A stretch of 64,000 bases of DNA. It comes from Sphingomonas sp. LR60 (GTDB lineage: Bacteria > Pseudomonadota > Alphaproteobacteria > Sphingomonadales > Sphingomonadaceae). The position numbers and the translations under genes are program-made. The notes beneath the pieces were generated by a model. That model was given only the letters and a program-made list of their open reading frames with translations. It ran no database searches and had not been told where the DNA came from. The stretch is taken from positions 3,040,501 through 3,104,500 of the forward strand of contig NZ_JASPFK010000001.1 in NCBI RefSeq assembly GCF_036855935.1, read 5' to 3'. Below are positions 10,550 to 19,534 of this stretch, piece by piece; the first letter of the stretch is position 1, and the number at the start of each line of letters is the position of its first letter.

Positions 10550-11157
10550 CGCAGGCGGCCCCGTTCGGCGCGGGCGCCGCTCAACAGGTCACCCAACGTA
10601 TTGTCGCTGAGCAGTCCGCGGTCGAGCATCGCGACCTTGGCGACCTTGACCGGCGCGGCGACGGCACGCGCGGCGACCTTGGTGACCGTGATCGGGGCGC
10701 TGGCAGCGGCGACCTGCACCGCGGCGACCTTCACGACGGCGGGCGTGGCAGTGGCGGTGCTGGCGGTGGCGACCGCCGGAGTGACGACGACGACCGGCGC
10801 GGCGGGGACGATCAACTGCGCGGTCTGCACCTGCACGTCACGTCCCGGCACCGGCAGCCCCTGCACCGGCGACAGCGCGGCCAGCGCGCGCTCGTCCGAA
10901 ACGAACTGCTGCGCGGTCGGCACCGTCAACGCCAGCGTGTTGCCGTTCCAGCGCTCGAGCTGCGCCAGGTTGGCGCGCACGTCGAACTCGGTCTCCAGCG
11001 CGCGGATATCGCGCTCGGCCGAGGCGATGCGGCGGTCGACCTGGTCGACCCGCTTGCGCTCCGCCGCGACCTGCGAGGATACCAGGTAGAAGCCGATCGC
11101 CACGATCGCGCAGCCGGTCAGCCACCCGAGCCCCTTCAACCGATATATCGCCGCCAT
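10546..11157 (-). CDS. ftsL: Cell division protein FtsL-like bitopic membrane protein
   Basis: FtsL is the small division protein that, with FtsB and FtsQ, links early divisome assembly to FtsW/FtsI activation. The 203-aa product starts MAAIYRLKGLGWLTG, has one membrane segment at about residues 10-28 (TGCAIVAIGFYLVSSQV), and then a heptad-like periplasmic region (AERKRVDQVDRRIASAERDIRALETEFDVRANL). A long Ala/Val-rich tail follows, longer than in enterobacterial FtsL. Identification rests on position between rsmH and ftsI plus topology, since FtsL sequences diverge strongly. The ATG lies 2 bp beyond the rsmH stop. Confidence 0.85.
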   Translation of the reverse strand: MAAIYRLKGLGWLTGCAIVAIGFYLVSSQVAAERKRVDQVDRRIASAERDIRALETEFDVRANLAQLERWNGNTLALTVPTAQQFVSDERALAALSPVQGLPVPGRDVQVQTAQLIVPAAPVVVVTPAVATASTATATPAVVKVAAVQVAAASAPITVTKVAARAVAAPVKVAKVAMLDRGLLSDNTLGDLLSGARAERGRLR

Positions 11158-11159
11158 CG

Positions 11160-12101
11160 TTACGCCTCCAAACGCCAAGGGGCCGCCCCGGTACGCCGGG
11201 CGGTGCGAAGTGTGGCGGAGCGGGCGCGCGGGTTCGCGGCCAGCTCCGCTTCGCCCGCGCGGATCGCACGGGCAGTGATTTCGAACGTCGGCTCGCGCGT
11301 CGGCGCGCTGACCGGCAGATGCCGCGAGCCGGCGGGTGCGGCACCCGACCGGTCGCGCAGGAAGCGCTTGACGATCCGGTCCTCCAGCGAATGGAAGGTC
11401 ACGATCGCCAGCCGGCCGCCGGGCTTGAGCACGCGCTCGGCGGCTTCCAGTCCCTGCGTCAGCTCGTCCAGCTCGCCGTTGATGTGGATGCGCACCGCCT
11501 GGAAGGCACGCGTCGCCGGGTCCTTCTTGTCGTGCGGACGATGCCCGAGCGCCTTGCGGACGACGTTGGCGAACTGCGCGGTCGTGGTGAGCGGGCGCGC
11601 CGCCACCACCGCGCGTGCGATCCGCCGCGACTTGGGCTCCTCGCCATAGCGGTACAGCACGTCGGCGATCGCCTCTTCCTCGGCCTCGTTGAGGAAATCG
11701 GCGGCGGACATGCCTTCCTGGCTCATCCGCATGTCGAGCGGCCCGTCCGACTGGAAGGAGAAGCCGCGCTGCGCCTGGTCGAGCTGCATCGACGACACGC
11801 CGATATCCATCGTCACGCCGTCGACCGGCACCGCATCGCGCGCCGCCAGTTCCGATTCGAGCGCCGAGAAGGTCGCCGACACCAGCGTCAGCGCGGCTTC
11901 CTCCTCCAGCGCGCGACCGTTGGCGATCGCGTCCGGGTCGCGATCGAACGCGATCACCGCCGCACCGGTCGCGAGGATCGCACGGGTATAGCCGCCGGCG
12001 CCGAAGGTCGCGTCGACGTGGCACTCACCGGGGGCAGGGGCGAGCGCGGCGACGACTTCGTCGAGCAGGACGGGGATGTGCGGGGCGACGGTGCTGCTCA
12101 T
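11160..12101 (-). CDS. rsmH: 16S rRNA (cytosine1402-N4)-methyltransferase RsmH
   Basis: RsmH (MraW) methylates N4 of C1402 in 16S rRNA using SAM. The 313-aa product begins [20 protein letters not shown] and has the SAM loop [14 protein letters not shown], the family signature [26 protein letters not shown], and the C-terminal [13 protein letters not shown] motif. The ATG at 12101 overlaps the mraZ stop as ATGA; the upstream alternative at 12128 would lie further inside mraZ. This is its usual second place in the dcw cluster. Confidence 0.96.
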   Translation of the reverse strand: MSSTVAPHIPVLLDEVVAALAPAPGECHVDATFGAGGYTRAILATGAAVIAFDRDPDAIANGRALEEEAALTLVSATFSALESELAARDAVPVDGVTMDIGVSSMQLDQAQRGFSFQSDGPLDMRMSQEGMSAADFLNEAEEEAIADVLYRYGEEPKSRRIARAVVAARPLTTTAQFANVVRKALGHRPHDKKDPATRAFQAVRIHINGELDELTQGLEAAERVLKPGGRLAIVTFHSLEDRIVKRFLRDRSGAAPAGSRHLPVSAPTREPTFEITARAIRAGEAELAANPRARSATLRTARRTGAAPWRLEA

Positions 12102-12601
12102 GACAGGGGGATCCCCTTGTCCTCGCAAGCGAACTCCACATACTCCTTGAGGAAGGGGTCGATCCCCGGCGTCTCGATCAGGACGTTCGGTGCCCAGATC
12201 GTGATCCAGTTGAACGCGCCGAGGAACACCGCCGCGCCCTGGATGCGGGCGTAGCGACGCTCGAACGTCGGCATGATGAAGCGGCCGGAGCCGTCGAAGG
12301 GCAGCGGCTCGGCACCGCCGGCACGGTCGAGGATATTGTAATCGGTGCGTCCGCTGCTCGCGAACTGCGCGGCATCCAGCGCCTCGAGCTTCGCCTTCCA
12401 GAACGGCACGAAGCCGGGATCATAGGCAATCAGGCAGCGATGTTCGGGGTGCGGCGCGATGATGACGGTGCCGCCATCCTTGCCGTCCTCACGCGGGGCG
12501 TTTTTGGCCAGCGTCGCGCGCAGGGTGTTGGGAATCGCGACCCGGCCCTTGTCGTCGACAAGACCGAGTCCCTTTCCCTGATAATCCACCCTGTCGACCA
12601 C
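12098..12601 (-). CDS. mraZ: Transcriptional regulator MraZ
   Basis: MraZ is the ring-forming DNA-binding protein that represses the dcw operon it heads. The two half-repeats with the SpoVT/AbrB-like fold are visible: [14 protein letters not shown] near residue 16 and [17 protein letters not shown] near residue 100. I chose the GTG at 12601 ([13 protein letters not shown]), which has GAGG five bases upstream and gives a 167-aa protein close to the usual length. Longer upstream starts have no homologous content. Likely autoregulated through the boxes at 12732-12766. Confidence 0.93.
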   Translation of the reverse strand: MVDRVDYQGKGLGLVDDKGRVAIPNTLRATLAKNAPREDGKDGGTVIIAPHPEHRCLIAYDPGFVPFWKAKLEALDAAQFASSGRTDYNILDRAGGAEPLPFDGSGRFIMPTFERRYARIQGAAVFLGAFNWITIWAPNVLIETPGIDPFLKEYVEFACEDKGIPLS

Positions 12602-12731
12602 GCCCACCTCGCACCCGGGGCGCACAACCATCCTGCCCGGCGCACAGCCCTCGCCGCGCGCCGACGTTGCCGTCAGCAAACAACAGTGGTTCTGCCCCCA
12701 ATGTCGTTAGGGATAGGTAACAGGGTTGGAT

Positions 12732-12766
12732 GGGGAAGAGAAGGGAAATTCGGGGAAATCCGGGGA
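12732..12766. promoter_or_regulatory. Probable MraZ-binding boxes upstream of the dcw operon
   Basis: Four (A/G)GGGA pentamers start at 12732, 12742, 12752 and 12762 on the plus strand, exactly 10 bp apart, so each is separated by 5 bp. Known MraZ operators are TGGGN direct repeats with 5-bp spacers, which this matches in spacing. The boxes read GGGA on the strand opposite to mraZ and end about 130 bp upstream of its GTG. The rest of the 12602-13035 gap holds no gene I can support; a promoter is expected here but I cannot place it. Confidence 0.6.
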
Positions 12767-13035
12767 GAAGACGGATGCTCCTTAGAATCTCGCACAAATC
12801 CAAGGTGGAGCCTGTGGTGGTGGTTTCGAAAACAGGCTGGCAGGCGCGTCGCGCGGTGTCGCAAACCCCGTATTTTCCGCATTTCGGCGCCCCGTCCCCG
12901 GATTTCCCCGGCGATTTCTCAAGGCCGGAAGGGGCCACATAACGCGCTTACAGGTGGCGAAGGGGGCAATGTGCGCGCGATTCGGGGCGCGGTGCGACAC
13001 GGCTTCGACCGCAGCCGAAGGCCGCGGCATGGCTG

Positions 13036-13391
13036 TCACAACATGCCGTTGGTCGAGGATGCGTCAGCTGCGGGTTGCGAGGGCACGGGCGATTCGACCG
13101 CCGAGGGGGTCGGTGCTGCGCCAGGGTCACGCCCATTTCGGCGAGCGGCTCGTTCGTGGGGCCGGCGGTGGGGGCGGACGCCGGCGCGCTCATGTTCGCA
13201 ACCAGTTCCGGCTGCGATGCTCCGGTCGCATTGACCGGTTGTTGCTGGTTTACCGAAGAAAAGATCGCGCTCGCCAGCCCGATCAGCAGCACCACCGCGG
13301 CGAGGCCGATCATTCCGACACGCACACGCTGCCGGGTCTGTTCTGCCTGCTGCCGTTCGACAGCGGCCTTGTCTTTCGGAGGAGACTTCAT
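13036..13391 (-). pseudogene. Small single-pass membrane protein, apparently frameshifted
   Basis: The first 85 or so codons read MKSPPKDKAAVERQQ..., a basic cytoplasmic start, then a membrane segment (VGMIGLAAVVLLIGLASAIF) and a polar Ala/Pro/Asn-rich tail ending EPLAEMGV. After the GGG at 13124-13126 the frame turns Arg-rich and runs on. Adding one base there gives instead a Pro/Ala/Ser-rich tail like the part before it, ending NGML and a TGA at 13036. I therefore read this as a protein of about 118 aa broken by one missing base. Function unknown; it lies upstream of mraZ on the same strand but too far away to be clearly in its operon. Confidence 0.6.
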
Positions 13392-13430
13392 CGGTCGCGC
13401 ATTTCTAACCGATCGTCGCGCGATTGTCGA

Positions 13431-14420
13431 TCAATTCGTTACCGCCGACGCGCGCACCAATCCTTTCGCGGCAAGCCACGCCGGATCGTAGAGCGTCGAA
13501 AGATAGCGGAACCCCGTGTCGCACAGGATCGTCGCGATCCGCTTGCCGGGCCCGAGCTGCCGCGCAAGTCGCACCGCGCCGGCGACATTGATCCCGGACG
13601 AAAGCCCCAGGCATAGCCCTTCCTCGCGCAACAGCCGGTCGGTCCAGTCCAGCCCCTCCTGATCGGGGATGCGGAATTGCGCGTCGACGGGTGCGCCTTC
13701 CAGATTGGCGGTGATCCGCCCCTGCCCGATCCCCTCGGCGACCGACGAACCCTCGGCGCGCAACTCGCCGCACGCATAATATTCGTAGAGCGCCGCGCCG
13801 TGCGGATCGCTGAGCGCGATGCACACATCGGGATCATGCGCCTTCAGCCCCAGCCCGACCCCCGCAAAGGTGCCGCCGGTCCCGACCGCGCAGGTGAAGC
13901 CATCGATCCGCCCGTCCATCTGCGTCCAGATCTCTTCGGCGGTGCCGACGATATGCGCGCGGCGGTTGGCGATGTTGTCGAACTGGTTCGCCCAGATCGC
14001 GCCGGGCGTCTCTTCCGCGATTCGTCGCGAGGTGTGCACGAAATGCGCCGACGACGCATAAGGCGCGGCCGGAACCGTCACCAGCTCCGCCCCAAGCGCG
14101 CGCAACGTGTCCATTTTCTCCTTGGACTGCGTATCGGGCATCACGATGATCGTGCGATACCCCTTGGCATTGGCGACCAGCGCCAGCCCGATGCCGGTAT
14201 TTCCCGCCGTTCCCTCGACGATCGTGCCACCGGGGGCGAGCACCCCGCGCTCCTCGGCATCGGCGACGATGAACAAGGCCGCCCGGTCCTTCACGCTCGC
14301 GCCCGGGTTGGCGAACTCGCACTTTCCAAAGATGTCGCAGCCGGTTGCCTCGCTCGGCCCCTTCAATCGGACGAGCGGGGTGTTGCCGATCAGGGCCAGC
14401 GTATCGGTGGTGGTATGCAT
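13431..14420 (-). CDS. cysK: PLP-dependent cysteine synthase-family enzyme
   Basis: This is a fold-type II PLP enzyme that probably makes cysteine from O-acetylserine and sulfide. The ATG at 14420 (MHTTTDTLALIGNTPLVRL) was preferred over one 12 codons upstream because it fits the family N-terminus. The PLP lysine lies in NPGASVKDRAAL near residue 42, followed by the substrate loop GTAGNTGIGLA, the phosphate-binding GTGGT and GLSSGIN near residue 270. Cystathionine beta-synthase-like activity cannot be ruled out from sequence alone. It is divergent from the polymerase gene on the right. Confidence 0.85.
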   Translation of the reverse strand: MHTTTDTLALIGNTPLVRLKGPSEATGCDIFGKCEFANPGASVKDRAALFIVADAEERGVLAPGGTIVEGTAGNTGIGLALVANAKGYRTIIVMPDTQSKEKMDTLRALGAELVTVPAAPYASSAHFVHTSRRIAEETPGAIWANQFDNIANRRAHIVGTAEEIWTQMDGRIDGFTCAVGTGGTFAGVGLGLKAHDPDVCIALSDPHGAALYEYYACGELRAEGSSVAEGIGQGRITANLEGAPVDAQFRIPDQEGLDWTDRLLREEGLCLGLSSGINVAGAVRLARQLGPGKRIATILCDTGFRYLSTLYDPAWLAAKGLVRASAVTN

Positions 14421-14556
14421 GGCCGCGTAGATGCGGACGCACCCGCCGATGCGCAAGCGAATGAAACTTTCAGTCCCCCTCTCCCGCCTTCATCACGCTC
14501 GCCAAGCGCCGCCTGATCTGTCATGTTCCTGATATGTTTCCGTTGTCGAGTCACCG

Positions 14557-15840
14557 ATGCACGACCTGCCACCCCGTCCGCTGCGCTGGCTGTTCCTCGA
14601 CCTGAACAGCTATTTCGCGAGCGTCGAGCAGCAATTGCAGCCGAGCCTGCGCGGACGGCCCGTCATCGTCGCGCCGGTCGGCACCGACACGACCGTCGCG
14701 ATCGCGGCCTCGATCGAGGCCAAGCGCTACGGCATCACGACCGGCACCCCGGTGTGGGAGGCCAGGCAACGGTGCCGCGAACTGGTCGTCACCCCCGCTC
14801 GGCACGAACGCTATGTCGAATTCCACCATGCGATCGTCGCGGAAATCGAGGGGCATATCCCGGTCACCAAGGTCTGCTCGATCGACGAAGTGGCATGTCG
14901 CCTGCTCGACAACGAAAACGACCGCGCCCACGCCGAGGCGCTGGCGATGCGGATCAAGCGTGGCATCCGCGAGCGGGTCGGCACCTGCCTGACCTCCTCG
15001 GTCGGGATCGCGCCCAACCGGCTGCTCGCCAAGCTCGCGTCCGACCTGCAAAAACCCGACGGGCTGGTGGTGTTCGAGGCCGCTGACCTGCCGCACGCGC
15101 TGTACCGGCTGTCGCTGCGCGATATCAGCGGGGTCGGCGCCAAGATGGAACGGCGACTGGCGCGCGACGGCGTCAACGACATCCAGCAATTGCTCGCACG
15201 ACGCCCGCGCGATGCCGGCCACGCCTGGGGCGGCACCAATGGCGACCGGCTCTGGTATCTGCTCCACGGCGTCGACCTGGCGGACAAGGCGACGCAGAGC
15301 CGCACGATCGGCCACAGCCATGTCCTGTCGCCCAGCAAGCGCGGCTATGGCGCAGTGCGGCTGACCGCGCGGCGGCTGGCGCTCAAGGCGGCGAGCCGGC
15401 TGCGCCGCAAGGCGTATCGTGCACGATTGCTGGTGCTCCATGCGCGGTTCGAGGACGATAAGAGCATGTGGCGCGCCTCCGCGAAGCTGCCCGCGACGCA
15501 AGACAGTTTCGCGATGCTCACCGCGCTGGACACGCTGCTGCCGCGGCTGCGCGCGCAGGAGATCGGGCATCGCAGCGGCTGCCGCATGATCGGCGTGACG
15601 CTCGCCGAGATCGAGCCGGTCGTCGGGGAGCAGCATTCCCTCTTCGCGCATCTGCCCGCCGACGATCCGCTGGCGCGCGAGACGCGCGGGCTGGCGCTGA
15701 GTCGCGCGATGGACCGGATCAACGAGCGATTCGGCCGCCACGCGGTCTCGGTCGGCGCGATGCACGGTGGCCGCCTGGATCGCGTCGGTACGAAAATTGC
15801 GTTCGGACGCATTCCCGACATGGATGAATTCCACGAATGA
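14557..15840 (+). CDS. Y-family DNA polymerase (DinB/UmuC type)
   Basis: A translesion polymerase of 427 aa. The palm motifs are present: FLDLNSYFASVEQQ near residue 14 carries the first catalytic Asp, and CSIDEVACRL near residue 108 has the SIDE-type acidic pair. A helix-hairpin-helix-like thumb (LRDISGVGAKMERRLARDGV) follows near residue 190, and a little-finger region occupies the C-terminus. It differs from canonical DinB (DMDxFFAxVE) and is closer to the divergent Y-family proteins of alphaproteobacteria, so I leave the symbol empty. No imuA- or dnaE2-like neighbour is visible. Confidence 0.85.
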   Translation: MHDLPPRPLRWLFLDLNSYFASVEQQLQPSLRGRPVIVAPVGTDTTVAIAASIEAKRYGITTGTPVWEARQRCRELVVTPARHERYVEFHHAIVAEIEGHIPVTKVCSIDEVACRLLDNENDRAHAEALAMRIKRGIRERVGTCLTSSVGIAPNRLLAKLASDLQKPDGLVVFEAADLPHALYRLSLRDISGVGAKMERRLARDGVNDIQQLLARRPRDAGHAWGGTNGDRLWYLLHGVDLADKATQSRTIGHSHVLSPSKRGYGAVRLTARRLALKAASRLRRKAYRARLLVLHARFEDDKSMWRASAKLPATQDSFAMLTALDTLLPRLRAQEIGHRSGCRMIGVTLAEIEPVVGEQHSLFAHLPADDPLARETRGLALSRAMDRINERFGRHAVSVGAMHGGRLDRVGTKIAFGRIPDMDEFHE

Positions 15841-15911
15841 GCCAGACTCTGATGCACCGCAACAATCCGTGACTTGACGGAGTAAAGCGCATGGGCGAAG
15901 CGGCGCATATT

Positions 15912-16298
15912 ATGCAGAAGCTCCTCCCCCTCTCGCTGGCCGCCGCTCTGCTGGCGCTGTCGGCCTGCAACTCCGAACCGTCCTCGCCGCAGGTGCTGGA
16001 CAGCAATCCCGATCCGATGGCCTCGACGCTCGCCAACGCCGCGCCGATCGAGCTGCCGCCCGCCATCAAGGCCGACAAGACCATGCGCTGCAAGGATCAG
16101 AGCCTTGCCTATGTCACCTTCTTCGATGGCGACAAGCAGGCGGTCGTCCGCACCGAAAAGGGCGGCGCCGCGACCACGCTGAAGGCAGCGAAGGCTGGCG
16201 ATCCGCTGACCGCCGAGGGCGGCTGGAAGATGACCGGCACCACCAGCGAGATCAAGCTGACCCGCCCGGGCAAGCCCGAGCTGGTTTGCCACTCGTAA
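15912..16298 (+). CDS. Predicted lipoprotein
   Basis: The 128-aa product starts MQKLLPLSLAAALLALSAC, a lipoprotein signal peptide with the lipobox LSAC, so Cys19 should be lipidated. No Asp follows the Cys (it reads CNSEP), so outer-membrane sorting is plausible. The mature part has two further cysteines (MRCKD and the terminal LVCHS) and ends in a compact beta-rich stretch. I do not recognise a named domain. An upstream in-frame ATG at 15891 is possible, but the signal peptide favours 15912. Confidence 0.75.
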   Translation: MQKLLPLSLAAALLALSACNSEPSSPQVLDSNPDPMASTLANAAPIELPPAIKADKTMRCKDQSLAYVTFFDGDKQAVVRTEKGGAATTLKAAKAGDPLTAEGGWKMTGTTSEIKLTRPGKPELVCHS

Positions 16299-16314
16299 TC
16301 TCGTTCACTTTCCT

Positions 16315-16400
16315 GACGTCGTTCCGGACTTGATCCGGGACGACGATTCCTCCTGCTGCGACTGGGCTTGCGGCCCCTCCGGATCCTGTCCGGGATGACG
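16315..16400. repeat. Dispersed palindromic repeat
   Basis: A near-palindrome, GTCGTTCCGGACTTGATCCGG then GACGAC (about 16319-16345), is followed by a related arm TCCGGATCCTGTCCGGGATGA. A shorter relative (CCCCGGACTCGATCCGGGG) occurs at about 26211. No gene is visible between 16299 and 16515. Confidence 0.7.
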
Positions 16401-16515
16401 CCGGGAAATCGCGGGCACGACCGTAGCCCACCCCTGACCCGCCATGGCGCGGGGCGCCTTCCAATCTACATCATCTTCCTTGCTCTGCGTCCGGCCGGAC
16501 CGTAGCGTCGCGCCC

Positions 16516-17222
16516 ATGACGACGGTGGCGATCTACAGCGTGAAGGGGGCGTCGGCAAAACGACGCTCGCGATCAATCTGGCGTGGTGCGCGGCGACGCT
16601 GTCGGCACGGCGCACGCTGTTGTGGGATCTCGATCCGCAGGCATCCGCGACCTGGGCGCTGGGCGACGGCCGCGCGCATGATCGCGCCGGCGCGTTGTTC
16701 GCCAAGGGCGTGTCGCCCACCAAGCTGATCACGCCGACCGCGTTCGACCGGCTGGACCTGCTCCCTGCCGACGCTTCGCTGCGAGAGCTGAACCATCAGC
16801 TGCGCGAACTCGACAAGAAGCGCCGGCTGCGCAAGTTGATCGCCGAGCTTGGCGATCACGATACGGTGGTGCTCGATTGCCCACCCGGCTTGACCGAAAC
16901 CGCCGATCAAGTGGTGCGCGCCGCCGATCTGCTTGTGGTGCCGGTGGTGCCCTCCGCCCTCTCGCAACAGGCGTTCGCGACGCTCGATCGGGAATTCGGC
17001 GGACAGGTGCCGATCCTGCCGGTGCACGTAATGGTCGACCGCCGCCGCGCACTCCATGCCGAGGCGCTCGCGCGCAATCCCGACTGGCCGGTGATCCCGA
17101 TGGCGAGCGCGGTGGAGAATGCCACGGCGCAACGGGTGCCGGTCGGCGTGGCCGCGCCCCGTAGCGTCGCCGCAACCGCTTTTGCGCAATTGTGGCGAAC
17201 GATCGAGCAGCGGCGGGCTTGA
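16516..17222 (+). pseudogene. ParA/MinD-like ATPase, frameshifted in the Walker A loop
   Basis: The gene begins MTTVAIYSVKG and then loses frame in the G5 run at 16545-16549. One extra G gives the standard deviant Walker A, KGGVGKTTLAINLAW, after which the sequence continues in the other frame (LLWDLDPQASATWALGDGR...) to the TGA at 17222. The full product would be about 235 aa with the Walker B-like VVLDCPPGLTETADQ and VVPVVPSALSQQAF motifs. The lack of a neighbouring parB makes chromosome partitioning unlikely; this is an orphan ParA-type ATPase. The break is probably a sequencing deletion. Confidence 0.8.
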
Positions 17223-17947
17223 CCAGTCCGGGCACACTCGATCCGGGGTTGTTGCTCGGTGCCTATTCGGTCGGCGTGTTCCCGATGGCCGACAGCCGCG
17301 ATTCCGCCAGCATCTATTGGGTGGAGCCGCGCCGCCGCGCCATTCTGCCACTCGAAGGTTTTCATCTGTCACGCTCGCTGCGGCGCGTGATCGCGGCCGA
17401 CCGCTTCCGCGTCACCGTCGATCGGGCGTTCGGGCAGATCATCGCCCTGTGCGCCGAGGCGGCGGTGGACCGACCGGATACGTGGATCAATGCGATGATC
17501 GAGGAAGCGTTCCTGCGCCTCCACGCGCTCGGCCATGCGCATTCGGTCGAGTGCTGGGACGGCGATCGGCTGGTCGGCGGGCTCTACGGGCTCGCGGTCG
17601 GCCGAGCCTTCTTCGGCGAGAGCATGGTCAGCCGCGCGCCCAATGCCTCGAAGGTCGCGATCGCCTCGCTGGTCGCACGGTTGCGCGCCGGCGGCTTCTC
17701 GCTGCTCGACTGCCAGTTCATGACCGCGCACCTCGCCTCGCTGGGCGCGCAGGAGATCGATCGCGCCGATTACATGGAATTGTTGGGGGCGGCGCTTTCC
17801 TCGATCGGCTCGTCGGCGGCCTCGTCATCCGCAGCCGCGGTTGCGGACGTCGCGACAGGCGACTTCTTCGCGCTGGATGCCTTGGCCGGCGTGGACGGCG
17901 CGGTGCCGGGGAAGGTCGTGGCGCAGCTTCTCGTCCACACGTCATAG
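17192..17947 (+). CDS. aat: Leucyl/phenylalanyl-tRNA--protein transferase
   Basis: Aat attaches Leu or Phe to N-terminal Arg or Lys of proteins, marking them for ClpAP through the N-end rule. The product carries LLLGAYSVGVFPMADSRD, YWVEPRRRAILPLEGFHLSRSL, GLYGLAVGRAFFGESMVSR and FSLLDCQFMTAHLASLGAQEI, all hallmarks of the family. The GTG at 17192 lies inside the ParA-like gene; a TTG at 17219 overlapping that gene's stop is an equally plausible start. The last 178 bp run antisense to the DUF2155 gene. Confidence 0.93.
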   Translation: MANDRAAAGLTSPGTLDPGLLLGAYSVGVFPMADSRDSASIYWVEPRRRAILPLEGFHLSRSLRRVIAADRFRVTVDRAFGQIIALCAEAAVDRPDTWINAMIEEAFLRLHALGHAHSVECWDGDRLVGGLYGLAVGRAFFGESMVSRAPNASKVAIASLVARLRAGGFSLLDCQFMTAHLASLGAQEIDRADYMELLGAALSSIGSSAASSSAAAVADVATGDFFALDALAGVDGAVPGKVVAQLLVHTS

Positions 17948-18438
17948 ACCGGGTGGATGACGACGTTGAGCGCGGGACGCTCCTTGTAGAGCCAGCCCGA
18001 AAACACGCGTCGCCAATGCGAGTCCGCACCGCGGACGTCGAGCTGGACGAACGCACCGGTCAATTGCACGGGCTCCCACGGCGCGGTCTGTTCGCAGGCC
18101 CGCAATCGTACGATCACGTCGCCGACGCGTCCGGCCTGGCCGGGGCGGAGCGTCAGCTCGCGGCTGACGCCGTTGCGCTTGTTGAGCAGCCCCAGCACCG
18201 CGACGCGCTGCGCCATCGGCGTGGTGCCGGCATCGACGGCAGCCTCCTGCGCATCGTCGCGCACCTCGTCGGCGGCGGGGGACGGCGCGGCGTCGGGCAG
18301 CGTCTCCGGCACCGCCTTGCTCACGATCGGTGCGTCGGGCGCTGGCGCGCGCGCGTTGGGGCGGAGGCTCAGCCCCGCCCAGGTCACCCCAGCTGCCGCC
18401 ACCAGAACCAGCCCGCCGATCGCGAGCGGACGCTTCAC
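17770..18438 (-). CDS. DUF2155 domain-containing exported protein
   Basis: The N-terminus has a short basic start and a hydrophobic stretch (LAIGGLVLVAAAGVTWAGLSL), a signal peptide or anchor. A low-complexity acidic/Ala linker follows, then the DUF2155 core (AVLGLLNKRNGVSRELTLRPG...VRLRACEQTAPWEPVQLTGAFVQLD...VFSGWLYKERPALNVVIHPVYDVWTRSC) with two cysteines that may pair. The GTG at 18438 overlaps the NDUFA12 stop as GTGA; an ATG at 18453 is an alternative. The tail after WTRSC is Ala/Ser-rich and overlaps aat on the other strand. Function of DUF2155 is unknown to me. Confidence 0.88.
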   Translation of the reverse strand: MKRPLAIGGLVLVAAAGVTWAGLSLRPNARAPAPDAPIVSKAVPETLPDAAPSPAADEVRDDAQEAAVDAGTTPMAQRVAVLGLLNKRNGVSRELTLRPGQAGRVGDVIVRLRACEQTAPWEPVQLTGAFVQLDVRGADSHWRRVFSGWLYKERPALNVVIHPVYDVWTRSCATTFPGTAPSTPAKASSAKKSPVATSATAAADDEAADEPIEESAAPNNSM

Positions 18439-18830
18439 GCGTCGGGGCTCCATGCCTCGTAATCGCCGGTCGCGGCGGCACGGTGTCCGCCCTTCTCCAG
18501 CGCACCTTGCGGGCGATAGGCGAAGGCGGTGCCGGTCATGTTCGGCACGGCAGGCTTTTCCCACTGCCGCGGCGCGGGCAGCACGTCGGTGGGCACACCG
18601 TCGAGTTGGCGGTGAAGCCAGCCATACCATTCCGGCGGTACGCGGCTGACGTCGTTCGCGCCCGCGTAGATCACCCAGCGGCGCGGCTCGCCCGCGGTAT
18701 CGCGGCCACCCTCCCAATAGGTGTTGCCGAGATAATCCTCGCCAACCTGACGCTTGCCGCGCAGGCCGTAGAAGATGGTGCCCCAGCTTGCGCCGTTCCA
18801 CCAGGTGAAGGGGTTGAGATTGATGCCCAT
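18435..18830 (-). CDS. NADH:ubiquinone oxidoreductase subunit NDUFA12
   Basis: This 131-aa protein is the alphaproteobacterial homologue of the mitochondrial complex I accessory subunit NDUFA12 (B17.2). The ATG at 18830 gives MGINLNPFTWWNGASWGTIFYGLRGKRQVGEDYLGNTYWEGG. The segment RRWVIYAGANDVSRVPPEWYGWLHRQLD is the family signature, and it ends in the usual Pro-rich, aromatic C-terminus. It is followed directly by the DUF2155 gene, a pairing I know from other sphingomonads. Its presence supports an alphaproteobacterial origin. Confidence 0.93.
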   Translation of the reverse strand: MGINLNPFTWWNGASWGTIFYGLRGKRQVGEDYLGNTYWEGGRDTAGEPRRWVIYAGANDVSRVPPEWYGWLHRQLDGVPTDVLPAPRQWEKPAVPNMTGTAFAYRPQGALEKGGHRAAATGDYEAWSPDA

Positions 18831-18878
18831 CGTGGCGCCTCGCTTACCCGCGTGCGCCCGCCCGTTCAATGCCCCGAT

Positions 18879-19460
18879 TCACTCGGCCGGCGCGACGCCC
18901 ACCGCAAGCGGCCCCTTGCGCCCCTGCACCACCCGCGCGCGCAACCGTTGCTCAGGCTCGACATCCGCGATCCCGGCGCGGCGCAACGTCTCCATATGGA
19001 CGAAGATGTCGCCCGGCCGCGCGAGCGCGACCAGAAAGCCATAGCCCTTGATGCGGTTGAACCATTTGACGCTGACGTCTTCCCACTGCGCCTGAGCGGC
19101 GGCATCGTCGGGCGTGAGTTCGGGGACCAGTCGCTCCCGATCGCGGTCGCGCACCGTTTCGGTCGCGGCGGCCAGATCAAGCGCGGAGATTTCGGTCGCC
19201 TGCCACCCACGCGGCCCCTGCGCGGCCAGCCCCTCCAACCGCGTCCCCTCGGGCAGGGTGCGGCGGCCGTATGCTTGCAAGACGCTGAAATGGAGCAGCA
19301 CGTCGCCCATCGCCGCGTCGTCGGGAACGATGAAGCCGAAGCCGCGCGTGGCATCGAACCATTTCAGCACGCCCGACAGCGCGACGCCCGGCGACACGCT
19401 CTCGGTCGTTCCGGCGTGGGATTCAACGCCTTCGCTCGATGTGCCAGGCCCGTCGTGCAC
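18879..19460 (-). CDS. Double cold-shock-domain protein
   Basis: The 193-aa product has two cold-shock domains, each an OB fold binding single-stranded RNA or DNA. The first contains [17 protein letters not shown] with LLHFSVL (residues about 32-70), the second [29 protein letters not shown] (about 130-160). RNP1-like (GFGFI, GYGFL) and RNP2-like (LLHFS, IFVHM) motifs are both visible. Two-domain cold-shock proteins of this length are common in alphaproteobacteria. It is monocistronic, with 48 bp separating it from the NDUFA12 start. Confidence 0.93.
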   Translation of the reverse strand: MHDGPGTSSEGVESHAGTTESVSPGVALSGVLKWFDATRGFGFIVPDDAAMGDVLLHFSVLQAYGRRTLPEGTRLEGLAAQGPRGWQATEISALDLAAATETVRDRDRERLVPELTPDDAAAQAQWEDVSVKWFNRIKGYGFLVALARPGDIFVHMETLRRAGIADVEPEQRLRARVVQGRKGPLAVGVAPAE

Positions 19461-19534
19461 GTCGCGTCCAGCCCCTTTTCATGCCCGGATCACATCGGTG
19501 CACTGCACCATGAGCGAAAGCAAGTCGGGATATG

